A DNA stretch of 32,291 nt, from positions 1 through 32,291 of the forward strand of contig MWBL01000020.1 in NCBI GenBank assembly GCA_002069015.1, given 5' to 3'. This DNA comes from Firmicutes bacterium ADurb.Bin300 (lineage in GTDB: Bacteria > Bacillota > Clostridia > Oscillospirales > Acutalibacteraceae). Position numbers and translations under genes: made by a program. The stretch's first letter is position 1. Each line of letters begins with the position of its first letter. The notes beneath the pieces are model-generated. The model did not search any database, was not told the DNA's origin, and was given only the letters and a program-made list of their open reading frames with translations. Below, piece after piece: positions 24,569 through 32,291 of the stretch.

Positions 24569-25200
24569 TTTTCAGTTTTTCCGTATTTGCAGTATTGTAG
24601 AATTACACATTCCCCGCAGCGAGCTTTTCTTGCGGTACAGGTTTCCCTGCCGTGCAAAACGATTCTATGGCAAAAATCGTTGCTCTCCTTTGCGGGTAAT
24701 ATCTTTTTTAATTGAACCTCAACCTTTTCCGGTACCTTTGTGTTGACGAGTCCGAGTCTGTTTGTGATTCTAATTACGTGAGTATCGCACACTACGGCAG
24801 GCTTATTATATAAATCACCGACTATCAAATTTGCCGTTTTTCTGCCCACTCCCGGCAGCTTTATAAGCTCCTCGATACTGTCGGGAATAATGCCGCCGTA
24901 CTCATCTATAAGCATTTTTGCCATATTGACGATATCCTTTGCCTTCGTATGGTAAAAGCCGCACGAACGAATAAGCTCCTCAATCTGCACTATATCGGCA
25001 GAGGCATAATCCTCAAGCGTTCTATAGCGGTTAAAGAGGGCGGGAGTAATCTCGTTTACCCTCTTATCGGTACATTGGGCGGAAAGCCTTGTGGAGACAA
25101 GAAGCTCAAAGGGAGTATCTGCCCGAAGCGAACAAATCGCTTCGGGATACTTTTTTTTGAGGGCTTCAATTATTTTAGATATCCTTTGTTTCTCGCTCAT
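24565..25200 (-). CDS. nth: Endonuclease III (DNA glycosylase/AP lyase)
   Basis: 211 residues. It removes oxidised pyrimidines in base excision repair. The helix-hairpin-helix LPGVGRKTAN contains the catalytic Lys121, and VVCDTHVIR contains the catalytic Asp139. The four cysteines C188, C195, C198 and C204 have the CX6CX2CX5C spacing of the iron-sulfur cluster loop. It overlaps the oxidoreductase stop by one base and the amidohydrolase start by four. Confidence 0.97.
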   Translation of the reverse strand: MSEKQRISKIIEALKKKYPEAICSLRADTPFELLVSTRLSAQCTDKRVNEITPALFNRYRTLEDYASADIVQIEELIRSCGFYHTKAKDIVNMAKMLIDEYGGIIPDSIEELIKLPGVGRKTANLIVGDLYNKPAVVCDTHVIRITNRLGLVNTKVPEKVEVQLKKILPAKESNDFCHRIVLHGRETCTARKARCGECVILQYCKYGKTEK

Positions 25201-26237
25201 TAGTCAAAATAAATCGTTTTGCCCGTTTTGGCGGATTCATAAACGGCGTTAACAATCCGAACACTCTTTATTGCCTCAAGCGGCAGAATTTGAGGTTCAC
25301 GATTATCCCTGACAGCCGCAATTATATCCTCAACCATTGAAGTGTGACCGGTGCACAGCGTGGGGTCGAGAGCCGTGGCGGCGCTGTTGCCTGAATAGTT
25401 GCTTATCATCGTTTCCTCTTCGTCCTCGGGGGCGTCCTCGCGCTTCCAAAGCAAAATTGAGTCACCGTCACACTCAATAGAGCCTTTTGTACCGTAGACC
25501 TTAATTCCCGTATTAAGTCCCGGATAAGCGTTGGTCGTGCTTACAAAGGTCGCCGCGGCGCCCGATTTGAACTTTATAAGCGACGCCGTGAAGTCCTCGG
25601 TTTCAATTTCATGAGCATAAATTCCGATAAGAGAGGTAATGCTTTCAACATCCCCCATGATCCACTGCATAAGGTCGACAGTATGTACCGCCTGGTTCAT
25701 AAGCGAGCCGCCGCCGTCCATAGCCCACGTTCCTCTCCAGCCGCCCTCGTCATAATATTTTTGGGTGCGGTACCATTTCACCTCGAAGTCGCCGTAATAG
25801 ATTTTACCAAAATCGCCCCTCGCGATAGCGTCCATCATCGGCTTCATATTGGCGTTGTTACGGTTTTGGTGGACAACTCCCGCGATTTTTCCCGTTTTTA
25901 CGCGCGTCTCCTCTATTTTCATAGCGGCTTCAACCGTAATATCAATAGGCTTCTCAATAAGAATGTTTTTACCGGCTTCCAAAGCCTCCACGGCGAGTTT
26001 CGCGTGGTCGCCGCTGGGAACCGCGATGCTGACGATATCAATATCGGGGTTTTTGAGCATTTCCGAGAAATCCGTGTAGGTGAGAACCTCGGGAAAAAGC
26101 TCCTTAGCCTTCTTGAGCTTTTCCGGAATAAGGTCGCAGACGGCGATCAAATCAGCGTTTTCGGAACTATACGCGGCCTTCGCGTGTGACTTGCCGACAC
26201 CGAGACCTACCACGGCGTAACCGATTTTTTTTGACAT
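25200..26237 (-). CDS. Gfo/Idh/MocA-family oxidoreductase
   Basis: 345-residue NAD(P)-dependent sugar or inositol-type dehydrogenase. The Rossmann start GYAVVGLGVGKSHAKA lies at 6-21, and the family motif EKPID at 95-99 holds the catalytic-site lysine. GGGSLMNQAVHTVDLMQW carries the conserved histidine. I chose the ATG at 26237, preceded by GGGAGG; an in-frame codon 18 bases upstream is not needed. The substrate is unknown. It is the first gene of a minus-strand set with nth, the amidohydrolase and the MGMT-like gene. Confidence 0.92.
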   Translation of the reverse strand: MSKKIGYAVVGLGVGKSHAKAAYSSENADLIAVCDLIPEKLKKAKELFPEVLTYTDFSEMLKNPDIDIVSIAVPSGDHAKLAVEALEAGKNILIEKPIDITVEAAMKIEETRVKTGKIAGVVHQNRNNANMKPMMDAIARGDFGKIYYGDFEVKWYRTQKYYDEGGWRGTWAMDGGGSLMNQAVHTVDLMQWIMGDVESITSLIGIYAHEIETEDFTASLIKFKSGAAATFVSTTNAYPGLNTGIKVYGTKGSIECDGDSILLWKREDAPEDEEETMISNYSGNSAATALDPTLCTGHTSMVEDIIAAVRDNREPQILPLEAIKSVRIVNAVYESAKTGKTIYFD

Positions 26238-26287
26238 ATTAAATCCTCCCGTCACCCTAAGGTGCTATTTTACTTAATTGAAATAAC

Positions 26288-26316
26288 TTGACATAAATTA
26301 AAGGGAATAGTATTAT
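26288..26316 (+). promoter_or_regulatory. Promoter of the LRR-dockerin gene
   Basis: A consensus TTGACA (26288-26293) and TATTAT (26311-26316) are 17 bases apart, 25 bases before the start codon. Presence of an intact promoter suggests that the downstream stop codon is recent. Confidence 0.75.
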
Positions 26317-26340
26317 TAATTGGAAAGAGAGGGAATATTT

Positions 26341-27966
26341 ATGAAAAACAAAAAAATTATCGCTGCAATGATCGTTACCGCGTTAATCACGATTATTTTT
26401 TCCGTCATTCTTAACACGACGGCTTTAAATTACGGTAGCCTGACATATGAAATTAATAACGGAAAAGTAACAATAACCGGTTGCGACAAGGAAGCCGCCG
26501 AGGTTTTTATACCCGAAAAAATCGAGGGAAAGCCGGTTGCGTTTTTAGGGTATTTTGCATTCAAAAGTTGCGAAAAGCTTACGAAAATTGACGTAGACAG
26601 CAATAACAGTTATTTTTCTTCTTATGACGGAGTTTTGTATAATAAAGATAAAACTGTACTTTTAAGATGTCCCGAAGGGAAAAGCAGCGTTGCTGTTTAT
26701 AACAAAGTTTAGATAATAGGAAACGAATCGTTTGCTTTTTGTAAAAAGCTCACACTGGTTAATCTGCCGGGAACGGTTGAAGAAATCGGTTATTACGCGT
26801 TTGATACCTGTGTAGGGCTTACAAAAATCGTCATTCCCGATTCCGTTATAACAATAGGGATGCAGGCCTTTGAATACTGTATAAACATTACTGAAATTAA
26901 GCTTGGGAAATCAATAAAAAGAATAAATCATTACGCGTTTTCATCTTGCAATAAAGTGACTGTCCTTACTGTGCCGGACAGCGTTGAATATATGGGAGCC
27001 GGTGTTCTGCCGTCTAACTATATTGATTCTTTGCCGGACGGACCTGTTTATTTGGGCAAGATGTTTTACGCTTATAAAGGGGAGATGCCCGAGAATACCG
27101 AAATAGTCATTAAAAACGGTACGAAAGGTATTGCCGGAGGAGCATTTTCGGGTTATAGAAATTTAATTAAGGTAACAATGCCTGAAAGTGTAATTGAAAT
27201 AGGAGAAAGTGCTTTCGTGAGTTGTGAAAAGCTCGGCTCGGCAGTTCTTCCGTCAAAAATTACAAAAATATACGCCGGGACATTTTCGGATTGTAAAGCC
27301 CTGACGTCGGTGACAATACCGGAGGGCGTAACCGAAATTCAAAGAGAAGCGTTCACGAATTGTCTGATGCTTGATGATATTTATGTGCCTGATACGATTG
27401 CTGTTATCGGATCAAACGCGTTCTATAACACAAAGTGGTATAACGAGCTTGACGAAGGCTTAGTTTACATAGGAAAGGTCGTACTCGGATATAAGGGAGG
27501 GATTAACCGGGATACCGAAATAACGATTGAAAATGGAACGAGGGGCATTGCGGACGGGGCATTTTTCCAACAAATTGGTTTTCCTGAAATAGTTCTTCCT
27601 GAAAGCATAGAATATATCGGCAGCGATGCGTTTTATTATGCTTATATAACGATTAAAAATCCTAATGTTAAATTCGGTAAACACTTAGCTTTCAAAGACG
27701 CGACGATTGTTTCCGACCCCGGCAGTACCTCGCAGCGGTATGCGCAGGACAACGGCTTTACATGGATTCCGCTTTCCTTGGTAGCCTGTGATACCAATCT
27801 GAACGGGAAAATAGAGATTACGGACGCGCGGCTCGCGCTGAGGGCGGCTGTTAACCTTGAAACGCTTGACGAATACTCGCTGCAGTGCGCCGACTTGGAT
27901 GGTAACGGCAATGTTGAAATACCCGAAGTGAGAACTATTTTAAGAAAAGCAGTGGGGTTAGAATAA
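26341..27966 (+). pseudogene. Leucine-rich-repeat (BspA-like) protein with dockerin, interrupted by an in-frame amber codon
   Basis: A single frame of 542 codons runs from ATG 26341 (GAGGGAATATTT upstream) to 27966, broken only by TAG at 26710-26712 (codon 124), between YNKV and IIGNESFAF. A signal or membrane anchor lies at ~9-30. BspA-type leucine-rich repeats follow (units such as LTKIVIPDSVITIGMQAFEY), with variants of IGxxAFxxC repeated across ~130-470. Residues ~483-541 form a type I dockerin with two calcium loops, DTNLNGKIEITD and DLDGNGNVEI. Intact homologues would be surface or secreted adhesins or cellulosome-type partners. The TAG may be a point mutation from AAG or CAG, a sequencing error, or read through. 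No restart site is obvious; an ATG at 26860 lacks a ribosome binding site. Confidence 0.88.
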
Positions 27967-28011
27967 CGCAAGGTGCAGTTTCACAGTAAGCGGAGTTAAT
28001 ATTAAACAATG

Positions 28012-28043
28012 ACGCCGGATTAATCTTTGATGATTTCCGGCGT
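28012..28043 (+). terminator. Hairpin after the LRR-dockerin gene
   Basis: ACGCCGGA (28012-28019) pairs with TCCGGCGT (28036-28043), loop 16. The tail TAAGCCTTTAT is only moderately T-rich. It also lies beyond the end of the converging minus-strand beta-helix gene. Confidence 0.55.
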
Positions 28044-28146
28044 TAAGCCTTTATAGTACAGTTATAATAACGCAAAACCGCTCCTGTGCTGTGTGACATA
28101 CACGATTATAGCAAATTTAACGCGTTATTACAATAAAAACTTAAAA

Positions 28147-28935
28147 TTAATCTCCGTATTCATTATCAAAAGCCTCGATATCCGTCATCATATCCACGAA
28201 GTCAATCGCCCCTCGGCGCCCGAAGCTGCCGATAAACGTATTATGATGGATTTTAACGTGGTGGTGCGGTGCGTTGGCGTGATTGCCTATGGCAGGTGCG
28301 TGACCGTAGCCGTAAAAACGGCAGTTTTTAATCTCGATATCACGACACACTGTTTCATCCGGCATAAACTCCACTTCCTTGCCGCTGTTGTCCATTATGG
28401 GTCCGTAGCTGCCCGTTCGCGCTAAATCAAGCTGAACCTGCTCGCCTTTTTCAGAGTCGGTGGAATATGAGCTGTCGAATGTGCAAGCGTCAACAAGGAC
28501 ATTTTTACTTGAATTTATCTCTATATAATGCCAAAGGCAACCGTTTCTGAATAGACAGTTTCTTATGGTAATATTTTTTGCGTGACAGGTGTTTAGGAGT
28601 GTAGTGCAGAGCTCTATTTGGGCGTTCCCGTCAAAGCACGCGCCGTCAATCAGGACGTTTTCGCAAGATGAGTAGCCGCCCTTGCCGGGGGTGGTATGGT
28701 TGGCAAGTATGTAGCGCTGCTCTAAATCCTTATTTCCCCGAAGTAAAACCGCTCCTTCTTCAAATATCAGATGTTGATTTGAATAGAATATCAAACAAGC
28801 GGTTGTCCTGTATATTCCGGCAGGGAAAAAAAGCTCCCCACCGTCCTTAAGTGCGTCAAGAGCGTTTTGTAGAGCATCCGTGTCGTCCGTTACCGAATCG
28901 CCGACGGTGTTAAAATCAAGCTTAACATTCAGCAT
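28147..28935 (-). CDS. Right-handed beta-helix protein (pectate lyase/GH28-like fold)
   Basis: 262 residues. The start DFNTVGDSVTDDTDALQNAL and GGELFFPAGIYR are the beginning of the pectate-lyase-3 type beta-helix, followed by parallel coils such as NVLIDGACFDGN, NITIRNCLFRNG, DIEIKNCRFYGYG and HVKIHHNTFIG. There is no signal peptide. Candidate acids and histidines are present, but a specific catalytic set cannot be identified, so it may be a glycan hydrolase, lyase or isomerase-like protein. GAGGAAT precedes the ATG. It lies 15 bases after pyrI and so may be read with the pyr genes, although it has no obvious link to pyrimidines. Confidence 0.8.
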   Translation of the reverse strand: MLNVKLDFNTVGDSVTDDTDALQNALDALKDGGELFFPAGIYRTTACLIFYSNQHLIFEEGAVLLRGNKDLEQRYILANHTTPGKGGYSSCENVLIDGACFDGNAQIELCTTLLNTCHAKNITIRNCLFRNGCLWHYIEINSSKNVLVDACTFDSSYSTDSEKGEQVQLDLARTGSYGPIMDNSGKEVEFMPDETVCRDIEIKNCRFYGYGHAPAIGNHANAPHHHVKIHHNTFIGSFGRRGAIDFVDMMTDIEAFDNEYGD

Positions 28936-28950
28936 GTTTATTCCTCAATC

Positions 28951-29382
28951 TTAATCATTTTCTTGTGCCTTTGACCTTGTTTCACAGTAAATGCATCTGT
29001 ATGTGCGGCTTTTCCTGTCCGTCAGCTTGAAAACATGGGGAAGCTCCTGCTCGCAGGAGGTTATACAGCGCGGATTGCTGCAGAATATTACATTGGTAAC
29101 TCTTTCCGGAAGAGCGAGATGCTTCTTTTCTATAATCTTTCCGTCCCTGATATAATTTATCGTAATGTCGGGGTCAACATATCCGATAACATCAATATTG
29201 AGGTCAATCGGGGCATCGATTTTAATAACGTCTTTTTTTATTCTCTTTTTGCTTGAAGCGTTCCTGATTATTGCCACTTGGCAGCTAAGCTGATCTAAAT
29301 TCAAGGCTTGATAAATCTCCATGCTTTTTCCCGCCCGGATATGGTCGATAACGATACCATTTTGAATGGAGTCAACAATCAT
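28951..29382 (-). CDS. pyrI: Aspartate carbamoyltransferase regulatory subunit
   Basis: 143 residues. The N-terminal allosteric domain includes GIVIDHIRAGKSMEIYQAL and IDLNIDVIGYVDP, and the C-terminal zinc domain has four cysteines in FCSNPRC and YRCIYC (a further Cys in ITSC is extra). It binds nucleotides to tune PyrB. Its start directly follows the pyrB stop. Confidence 0.95.
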   Translation of the reverse strand: MIVDSIQNGIVIDHIRAGKSMEIYQALNLDQLSCQVAIIRNASSKKRIKKDVIKIDAPIDLNIDVIGYVDPDITINYIRDGKIIEKKHLALPERVTNVIFCSNPRCITSCEQELPHVFKLTDRKSRTYRCIYCETRSKAQEND

Positions 29383-30297
29383 TTACTTCACCTCCAGGAG
29401 TTTTAGTATCAGAGCCATACGCATATATTTCCCGTTTGATACCTGTTTGAAATAGCACGCCCTTTTATCGGCATCCACACTTACGGCAATTTCATTTACT
29501 CTGGGCAGGGGATGCATTATACAAAGGTCGTCCTTCGCGCCTGCGAGCTTTTGCAATGTGAGCACATAGCTGTCCTTCAGGCGAATATAGTCGGCCTCGT
29601 TGAAAAATCGTTCCCTTTGAACTCTTGTCATATACAGTATGTCCAGACTCGGCATAACAGAGTCTAAAGATGTGGTTTCCTCATAGGGAACCGATTGTTT
29701 ATTAAGTATGTTATTCTTCATATATTCGGGAAGCGTCAGCTCTTTTGGCGATATGAGAACGAACTTAACATTTTTATATCTCGAGAGCGCAATTATCAGG
29801 GAATGAACGGTTCTGCCGAATTTCAAATCTCCGCACAAACCTACAGTAAGATTATCAAAGGAGCCTTTTTCGCGTTTAATTGTAAGCAAATCCGCAAGTG
29901 TCTGAGTAGGGTGATTATGACCTCCGTCACCGGCATTTATTACGGGAATTCCCGCCTTCTGTGAAGCTACAAGCGGTGCGCCCTCCTTAGGGTGACGCAT
30001 GGCGATGATATCCGCATAGCATCCGACGGTTTTTGCCGTATCACCCACACTTTCTCCCTTTGCCGTTGAGCTGCTGTTTGTTTCGGCAAATCCCAAGCAG
30101 TTTCCTCCAAGCCCGTACATTGCCGCCTCAAAGCTGAGTCTTGTCCGAGTCGAAGGCTCAAAGAACAAGGTGGCAAGCAGTTTACCCTTACATATATCCT
30201 TGTATTTTTCGGGATTGGCAATAATGTCGTTAGCTGTATTAATTAAGTCGTCAATTTCCTCGGTGCTTAAATCGAGTATATCAATCAAATGTCGCAT
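29383..30297 (-). CDS. pyrB: Aspartate carbamoyltransferase catalytic subunit
   Basis: 304 residues, usual length. It condenses carbamoyl phosphate with aspartate. [13 protein letters not shown] at 45-57 is the carbamoyl phosphate site, MRHPKEGAP and [18 protein letters not shown] contribute further residues, and [10 protein letters not shown] completes the site. With pyrI it gives the regulated ATCase holoenzyme. It follows pyrE by 26 bases. Confidence 0.97.
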   Translation of the reverse strand: MRHLIDILDLSTEEIDDLINTANDIIANPEKYKDICKGKLLATLFFEPSTRTRLSFEAAMYGLGGNCLGFAETNSSSTAKGESVGDTAKTVGCYADIIAMRHPKEGAPLVASQKAGIPVINAGDGGHNHPTQTLADLLTIKREKGSFDNLTVGLCGDLKFGRTVHSLIIALSRYKNVKFVLISPKELTLPEYMKNNILNKQSVPYEETTSLDSVMPSLDILYMTRVQRERFFNEADYIRLKDSYVLTLQKLAGAKDDLCIMHPLPRVNEIAVSVDADKRACYFKQVSNGKYMRMALILKLLEVK

Positions 30298-30323
30298 ATT
30301 ACGGTCTCCTCGATTATTATTTC

Positions 30324-30956
30324 TTATTTTTCTATCCAGGACTCGTCCGAAGGGTTGTTTCTGAAGGCGATTAGCCGGTGAATATTTTTTTCCTCAATAT
30401 AGCCCTCCTTAGCGGCTACCTCGGCGACAATATCAAAGCTTGTTAGACTTATATTTTTTATACCTGCTTTTGACAGATTGTCAAGACCCTTTTGCATATT
30501 ATAGGTAAAAATCGAGGCGATACCGAGAACCTCGGCTCCCGCTTCACGCAGTATTTCGACAACTTGAATAACGCTGCCTCCGGTTGATATAAGGTCCTCA
30601 ATAACAACAACCTTTTGTCCTTTTTCAAGCTTGCCCTCAATTTGATTTTCTCTGCCGTGGTCCTTTGCACCGGAGCGCACATAGCCCATGGGAAGCCCCA
30701 TTATATGGGCGGTAATTGCGGCGTGGGCAATGCCTGCCGTGCTCGTTCCCATAAGCGCTTCACACTCGGGGTAATTCTTCATAATCAGTGTTGCAAGACC
30801 GTTTTCAACATCGTTTCTGACCTCGGGAGATGTAAGTGTAAGCCTGTTGTCGCAGTACACAGGACTTTTTATTCCGCTTGCCCAGGTAAACGGCTCATTC
30901 GGTCTAAAGAACACCGCTCCTATTTTGAGCAAATTTTTTGCTGTTAACTCCTCCAT
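30324..30956 (-). CDS. pyrE: Orotate phosphoribosyltransferase
   Basis: 210 residues. It makes OMP from orotate and PRPP. The PRPP-binding loop [14 protein letters not shown] lies at 116-129, and the flexible catalytic loop [15 protein letters not shown] at 94-108. AAGGAG precedes the ATG. It follows the PAP2 gene by ten bases and precedes pyrB. Confidence 0.97.
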   Translation of the reverse strand: MEELTAKNLLKIGAVFFRPNEPFTWASGIKSPVYCDNRLTLTSPEVRNDVENGLATLIMKNYPECEALMGTSTAGIAHAAITAHIMGLPMGYVRSGAKDHGRENQIEGKLEKGQKVVVIEDLISTGGSVIQVVEILREAGAEVLGIASIFTYNMQKGLDNLSKAGIKNISLTSFDIVAEVAAKEGYIEEKNIHRLIAFRNNPSDESWIEK

Positions 30957-30966
30957 AAAATTCTCC

Positions 30967-31815
30967 TTATATTAAATTATTCTTCTTATTGGTTTTGAAA
31001 ATAAGAATTCTCAGAATGTAAACTATCGTGAATGTTATTATTATAGCCGCGGTAACGTCTGTCAGAAAATGAGCGCCAACTATAAGCCTTGAGAGTGAAA
31101 CTGTGAAAGAGAACACCCATGCTGCCAAGAATAGCTTTACCTCATGCTTTTTAAGAGAATTGAAAGCATCGGCAAGTCCCGTCAGAAGAAACAAAAGCGT
31201 TGCTTGATTGGCGTGACCGGACGGGAACGAATTATTTCCGGTTTTCCCCTGTGGGATGTACCATGGGGTAAAGCTCGAAAAGTCATTGATTTTAAGCATA
31301 TCGCGAGGACGTGTACGACCCCAAATTGATTTGACAAAATCGACGCCCAAACCGGAAATAAGAAATGCCAATACTCCGAACACTGAAAATTTTTTTAGAG
31401 GCTTAAGATATTGTTCGGGTATACGCTTACCGAGTATAAGTAATAATACGGTAAATATAACCGCAAGGAATATTTCAATCGGTGTTCTTAAATCGTTTTT
31501 TGGGAGCCAGTGAGACCCGAACTTTGTAGTCATAAATATAAAGCCGCCAAGGCAAATAACGGCGAAAAACAAACTCCAAAGAAAACGCAAAGCCTTACTC
31601 AGCTTTTCCGGTTTTCCATGGAAAAACACTGTCCCGAAAAGGGGAATTGCAAGGTACGGCGGGAATTCGCCTATTTTGTTGAAGATACTGCCGAAAACAC
31701 TGTCAGGGGAATAGAGAAATCTGCTGATTTGCTCGTCCCACAAGGTGCCTGCTATGAGCAAAGCCGCACATGAGCAGTAAAACAGTATTATTAATACCTT
31801 ATTTTTCTTGTTCAT
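30967..31815 (-). CDS. PAP2-family membrane phosphatase
   Basis: 282 residues with about six membrane helices. The phosphatase signature is complete: KSIWGRTRP at 162-170, PSGH at 198-201 and SRLIVGAHFLTDV at 242-254 (catalytic His in the last two). Such enzymes act on lipid phosphates such as undecaprenyl diphosphate, phosphatidate or phosphatidylglycerol phosphate. Its position between pyrF and pyrE is not functionally obvious. Confidence 0.9.
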   Translation of the reverse strand: MNKKNKVLIILFYCSCAALLIAGTLWDEQISRFLYSPDSVFGSIFNKIGEFPPYLAIPLFGTVFFHGKPEKLSKALRFLWSLFFAVICLGGFIFMTTKFGSHWLPKNDLRTPIEIFLAVIFTVLLLILGKRIPEQYLKPLKKFSVFGVLAFLISGLGVDFVKSIWGRTRPRDMLKINDFSSFTPWYIPQGKTGNNSFPSGHANQATLLFLLTGLADAFNSLKKHEVKLFLAAWVFSFTVSLSRLIVGAHFLTDVTAAIIITFTIVYILRILIFKTNKKNNLI

Positions 31816-31894
31816 AGTTAACCTCTTAATTAGATGTTAGATGATTCATATATGGTAAATCACCATTCGCCTCTTACAATCTGCAATTTAACCA

Positions 31895-32122
31895 CTATTT
31901 GCCTAAAAACTCCTTAACGCATCTCTCATACGCCGCTACAGGGTCCTTTGCCGCGGTTATCGGCCTTCCTACTACAATGTAATCGGAGCCGGCTTTTTTT
32001 GCTTTTTCGGGCGTCATAATCCTAACCTGGTCATCCACCTCACCGTCCGCAAAGCGTATTCCCGGAGTTACCGTAATAAAGCCGCTGCCACACACAAGCT
32101 TTACGCCCGCAGCCTCAACTGG
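31895..32122 (-). CDS. pyrF: Orotidine-5'-phosphate decarboxylase, C-terminal third only
   Basis: About 75 residues from PVEAAGVKLVCGSGF to the end EFLGK. FITVTPGIRFADG and IVVGRPITAAKDP are the phosphate-binding loops of type I OMP decarboxylase. Just before PVEAAG, the expected VVCS-type residues and everything upstream are missing: the frame continues but no longer resembles PyrF, and the opposite strand shows another protein. Compared with a usual ~240 residues, two thirds are lost. This looks like a join, not a natural start. There is no intact pyrF in the window. Confidence 0.85.
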   Translation of the reverse strand, partial: PVEAAGVKLVCGSGFITVTPGIRFADGEVDDQVRIMTPEKAKKAGSDYIVVGRPITAAKDPVAAYERCVKEFLGK

Positions 32123-32291
32123 AAAGTTTTTCGCAAGATATCTCTTGATACACTCAAATACACCGGCATGGTCATGTGGATCATCATCGGCGCCTATTGC
32201 TTCTCGACTATCTATATGGCCCTGGGCGCGGATTCATTCATCCTCGAGGTCATCCAGAACATCCCCGGCGGGTACTGGGGCGTTTTGATCT
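32123..32291 (+). CDS. TRAP transporter large permease (DctM-like) fragment, both ends missing
   Basis: The plus-strand frame running to the window end reads WKVFRKISLDTLKY, then TGMVMWIIIGAYCFSTIYMA, then LGADSFILEVI, then QNIPGGYWGVLI. This matches the permease subunit of TRAP dicarboxylate-type transporters, which normally carry TGMVMWIIIGA followed by a helix and a P-G-x-W-G-V turn. The DNA is richer in G+C and C-ending codons than the rest. The antisense is rich in Asp, as expected behind a membrane helix. It has no start codon or ribosome binding site here. A chimeric contig end is the simplest explanation. Confidence 0.7.

Noticed and set aside
25611-26189. 192-codon plus-strand frame opposite the oxidoreductase
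   Set aside because: Antisense of a conserved Rossmann protein.
26710-26712. Pyrrolysine reading of the amber codon in the LRR gene
   Set aside because: No pylT/pylS genes or methylamine methyltransferase context here; point mutation or sequencing error is simpler.
32123-32230. Continuation of the PyrF frame on the minus strand past the join (HAGVFECIKRYLAKN and DDDPHD runs)
   Set aside because: It does not match PyrF upstream of PVEAAG, and Asp-rich antisense is what one expects opposite a membrane helix; the TRAP frame explains it better.
1-32291. CRISPR arrays, insertion sequences, phage genes, tRNA and rRNA genes
   Set aside because: None found by eye: no regularly spaced repeats, no transposase or integrase motifs, and no tRNA-like T-loop sequences in the intergenic gaps.

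Overview
The window reads as a chromosomal segment of a low-to-moderate-GC Firmicute of class Clostridia, most likely an uncultured gut relative of the Oscillospiraceae (inference). The grounds are the ctsR-mcsA-mcsB-clpC stress operon, the clostridial recJ-rel-dtd-MBL-hemZ gene order, the spoVB-like/mazG/hup/rqcP order, pyrBI of the clostridial type, a leucine-rich-repeat protein with a dockerin, and strong GGAGG ribosome binding sites with sigma-A type promoters. No tRNA, rRNA, CRISPR array, insertion sequence or prophage was seen. The window opens inside uvrC and closes inside another truncated gene.

Layout: 1-618 is the 3' end of uvrC. 619-1327 has no intact gene and looks like eroded coding sequence. 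1328-2578 (minus) is a cytoplasmic GH29 alpha-L-fucosidase. 2758-14039 (plus) is one long, tightly packed, often overlapping housekeeping cluster: recJ, rel, a PspC protein, dtd, an MBL hydrolase, hemZ, a stand-alone nucleoside kinase, a SpoVB/MurJ-type flippase, mazG, hup and rqcP. 14062-15520 (minus) holds mgtC and a metallophosphoesterase. 15636-16994 (plus) is a DacF-like protein with altered active-site motifs. 17170-18015 is rplM-rpsI. 18142-18513 holds two divergent small proteins, one a Cys-rich membrane miniprotein and one highly acidic. 18700-23227 is the CtsR-controlled protein quality-control operon, with a clear promoter and operator.

23208-23577 is a 180/190-bp tandem duplication covering the clpC 3' end, its terminator and the 3' end of the next gene. 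23463-26237 (minus) is a coupled set: Gfo/Idh/MocA oxidoreductase, endonuclease III, amidohydrolase and a small MGMT-family protein. 26341-27966 (plus) is an LRR-dockerin gene broken by one in-frame amber codon. 28147-32122 (minus) is a pyrimidine cluster (pyrF fragment, PAP2 phosphatase, pyrE, pyrB, pyrI) followed by a beta-helix protein.

From about 32120 to the end the pyrF reading is abruptly replaced by a plus-strand TRAP transporter permease fragment, which looks like a chimeric join.

How the genes work together: the recJ-to-rqcP cluster joins DNA repair, the stringent response, tRNA and nucleotide-pool quality control, ribosome rescue and envelope lipid flipping. CtsR/McsAB/ClpC forms the arginine-phosphorylation protein-degradation pathway. 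pyrB/I/E/F are steps of de novo UMP synthesis. The fucosidase, oxidoreductase, beta-helix and dockerin genes suggest a life on host or plant glycans. I found no convincing wholly new system. The most unusual items are the degenerate active sites in two neighbouring divergent genes, the Cys-rich miniprotein, the LRR-dockerin pseudogene, the tandem duplication and the foreign end.
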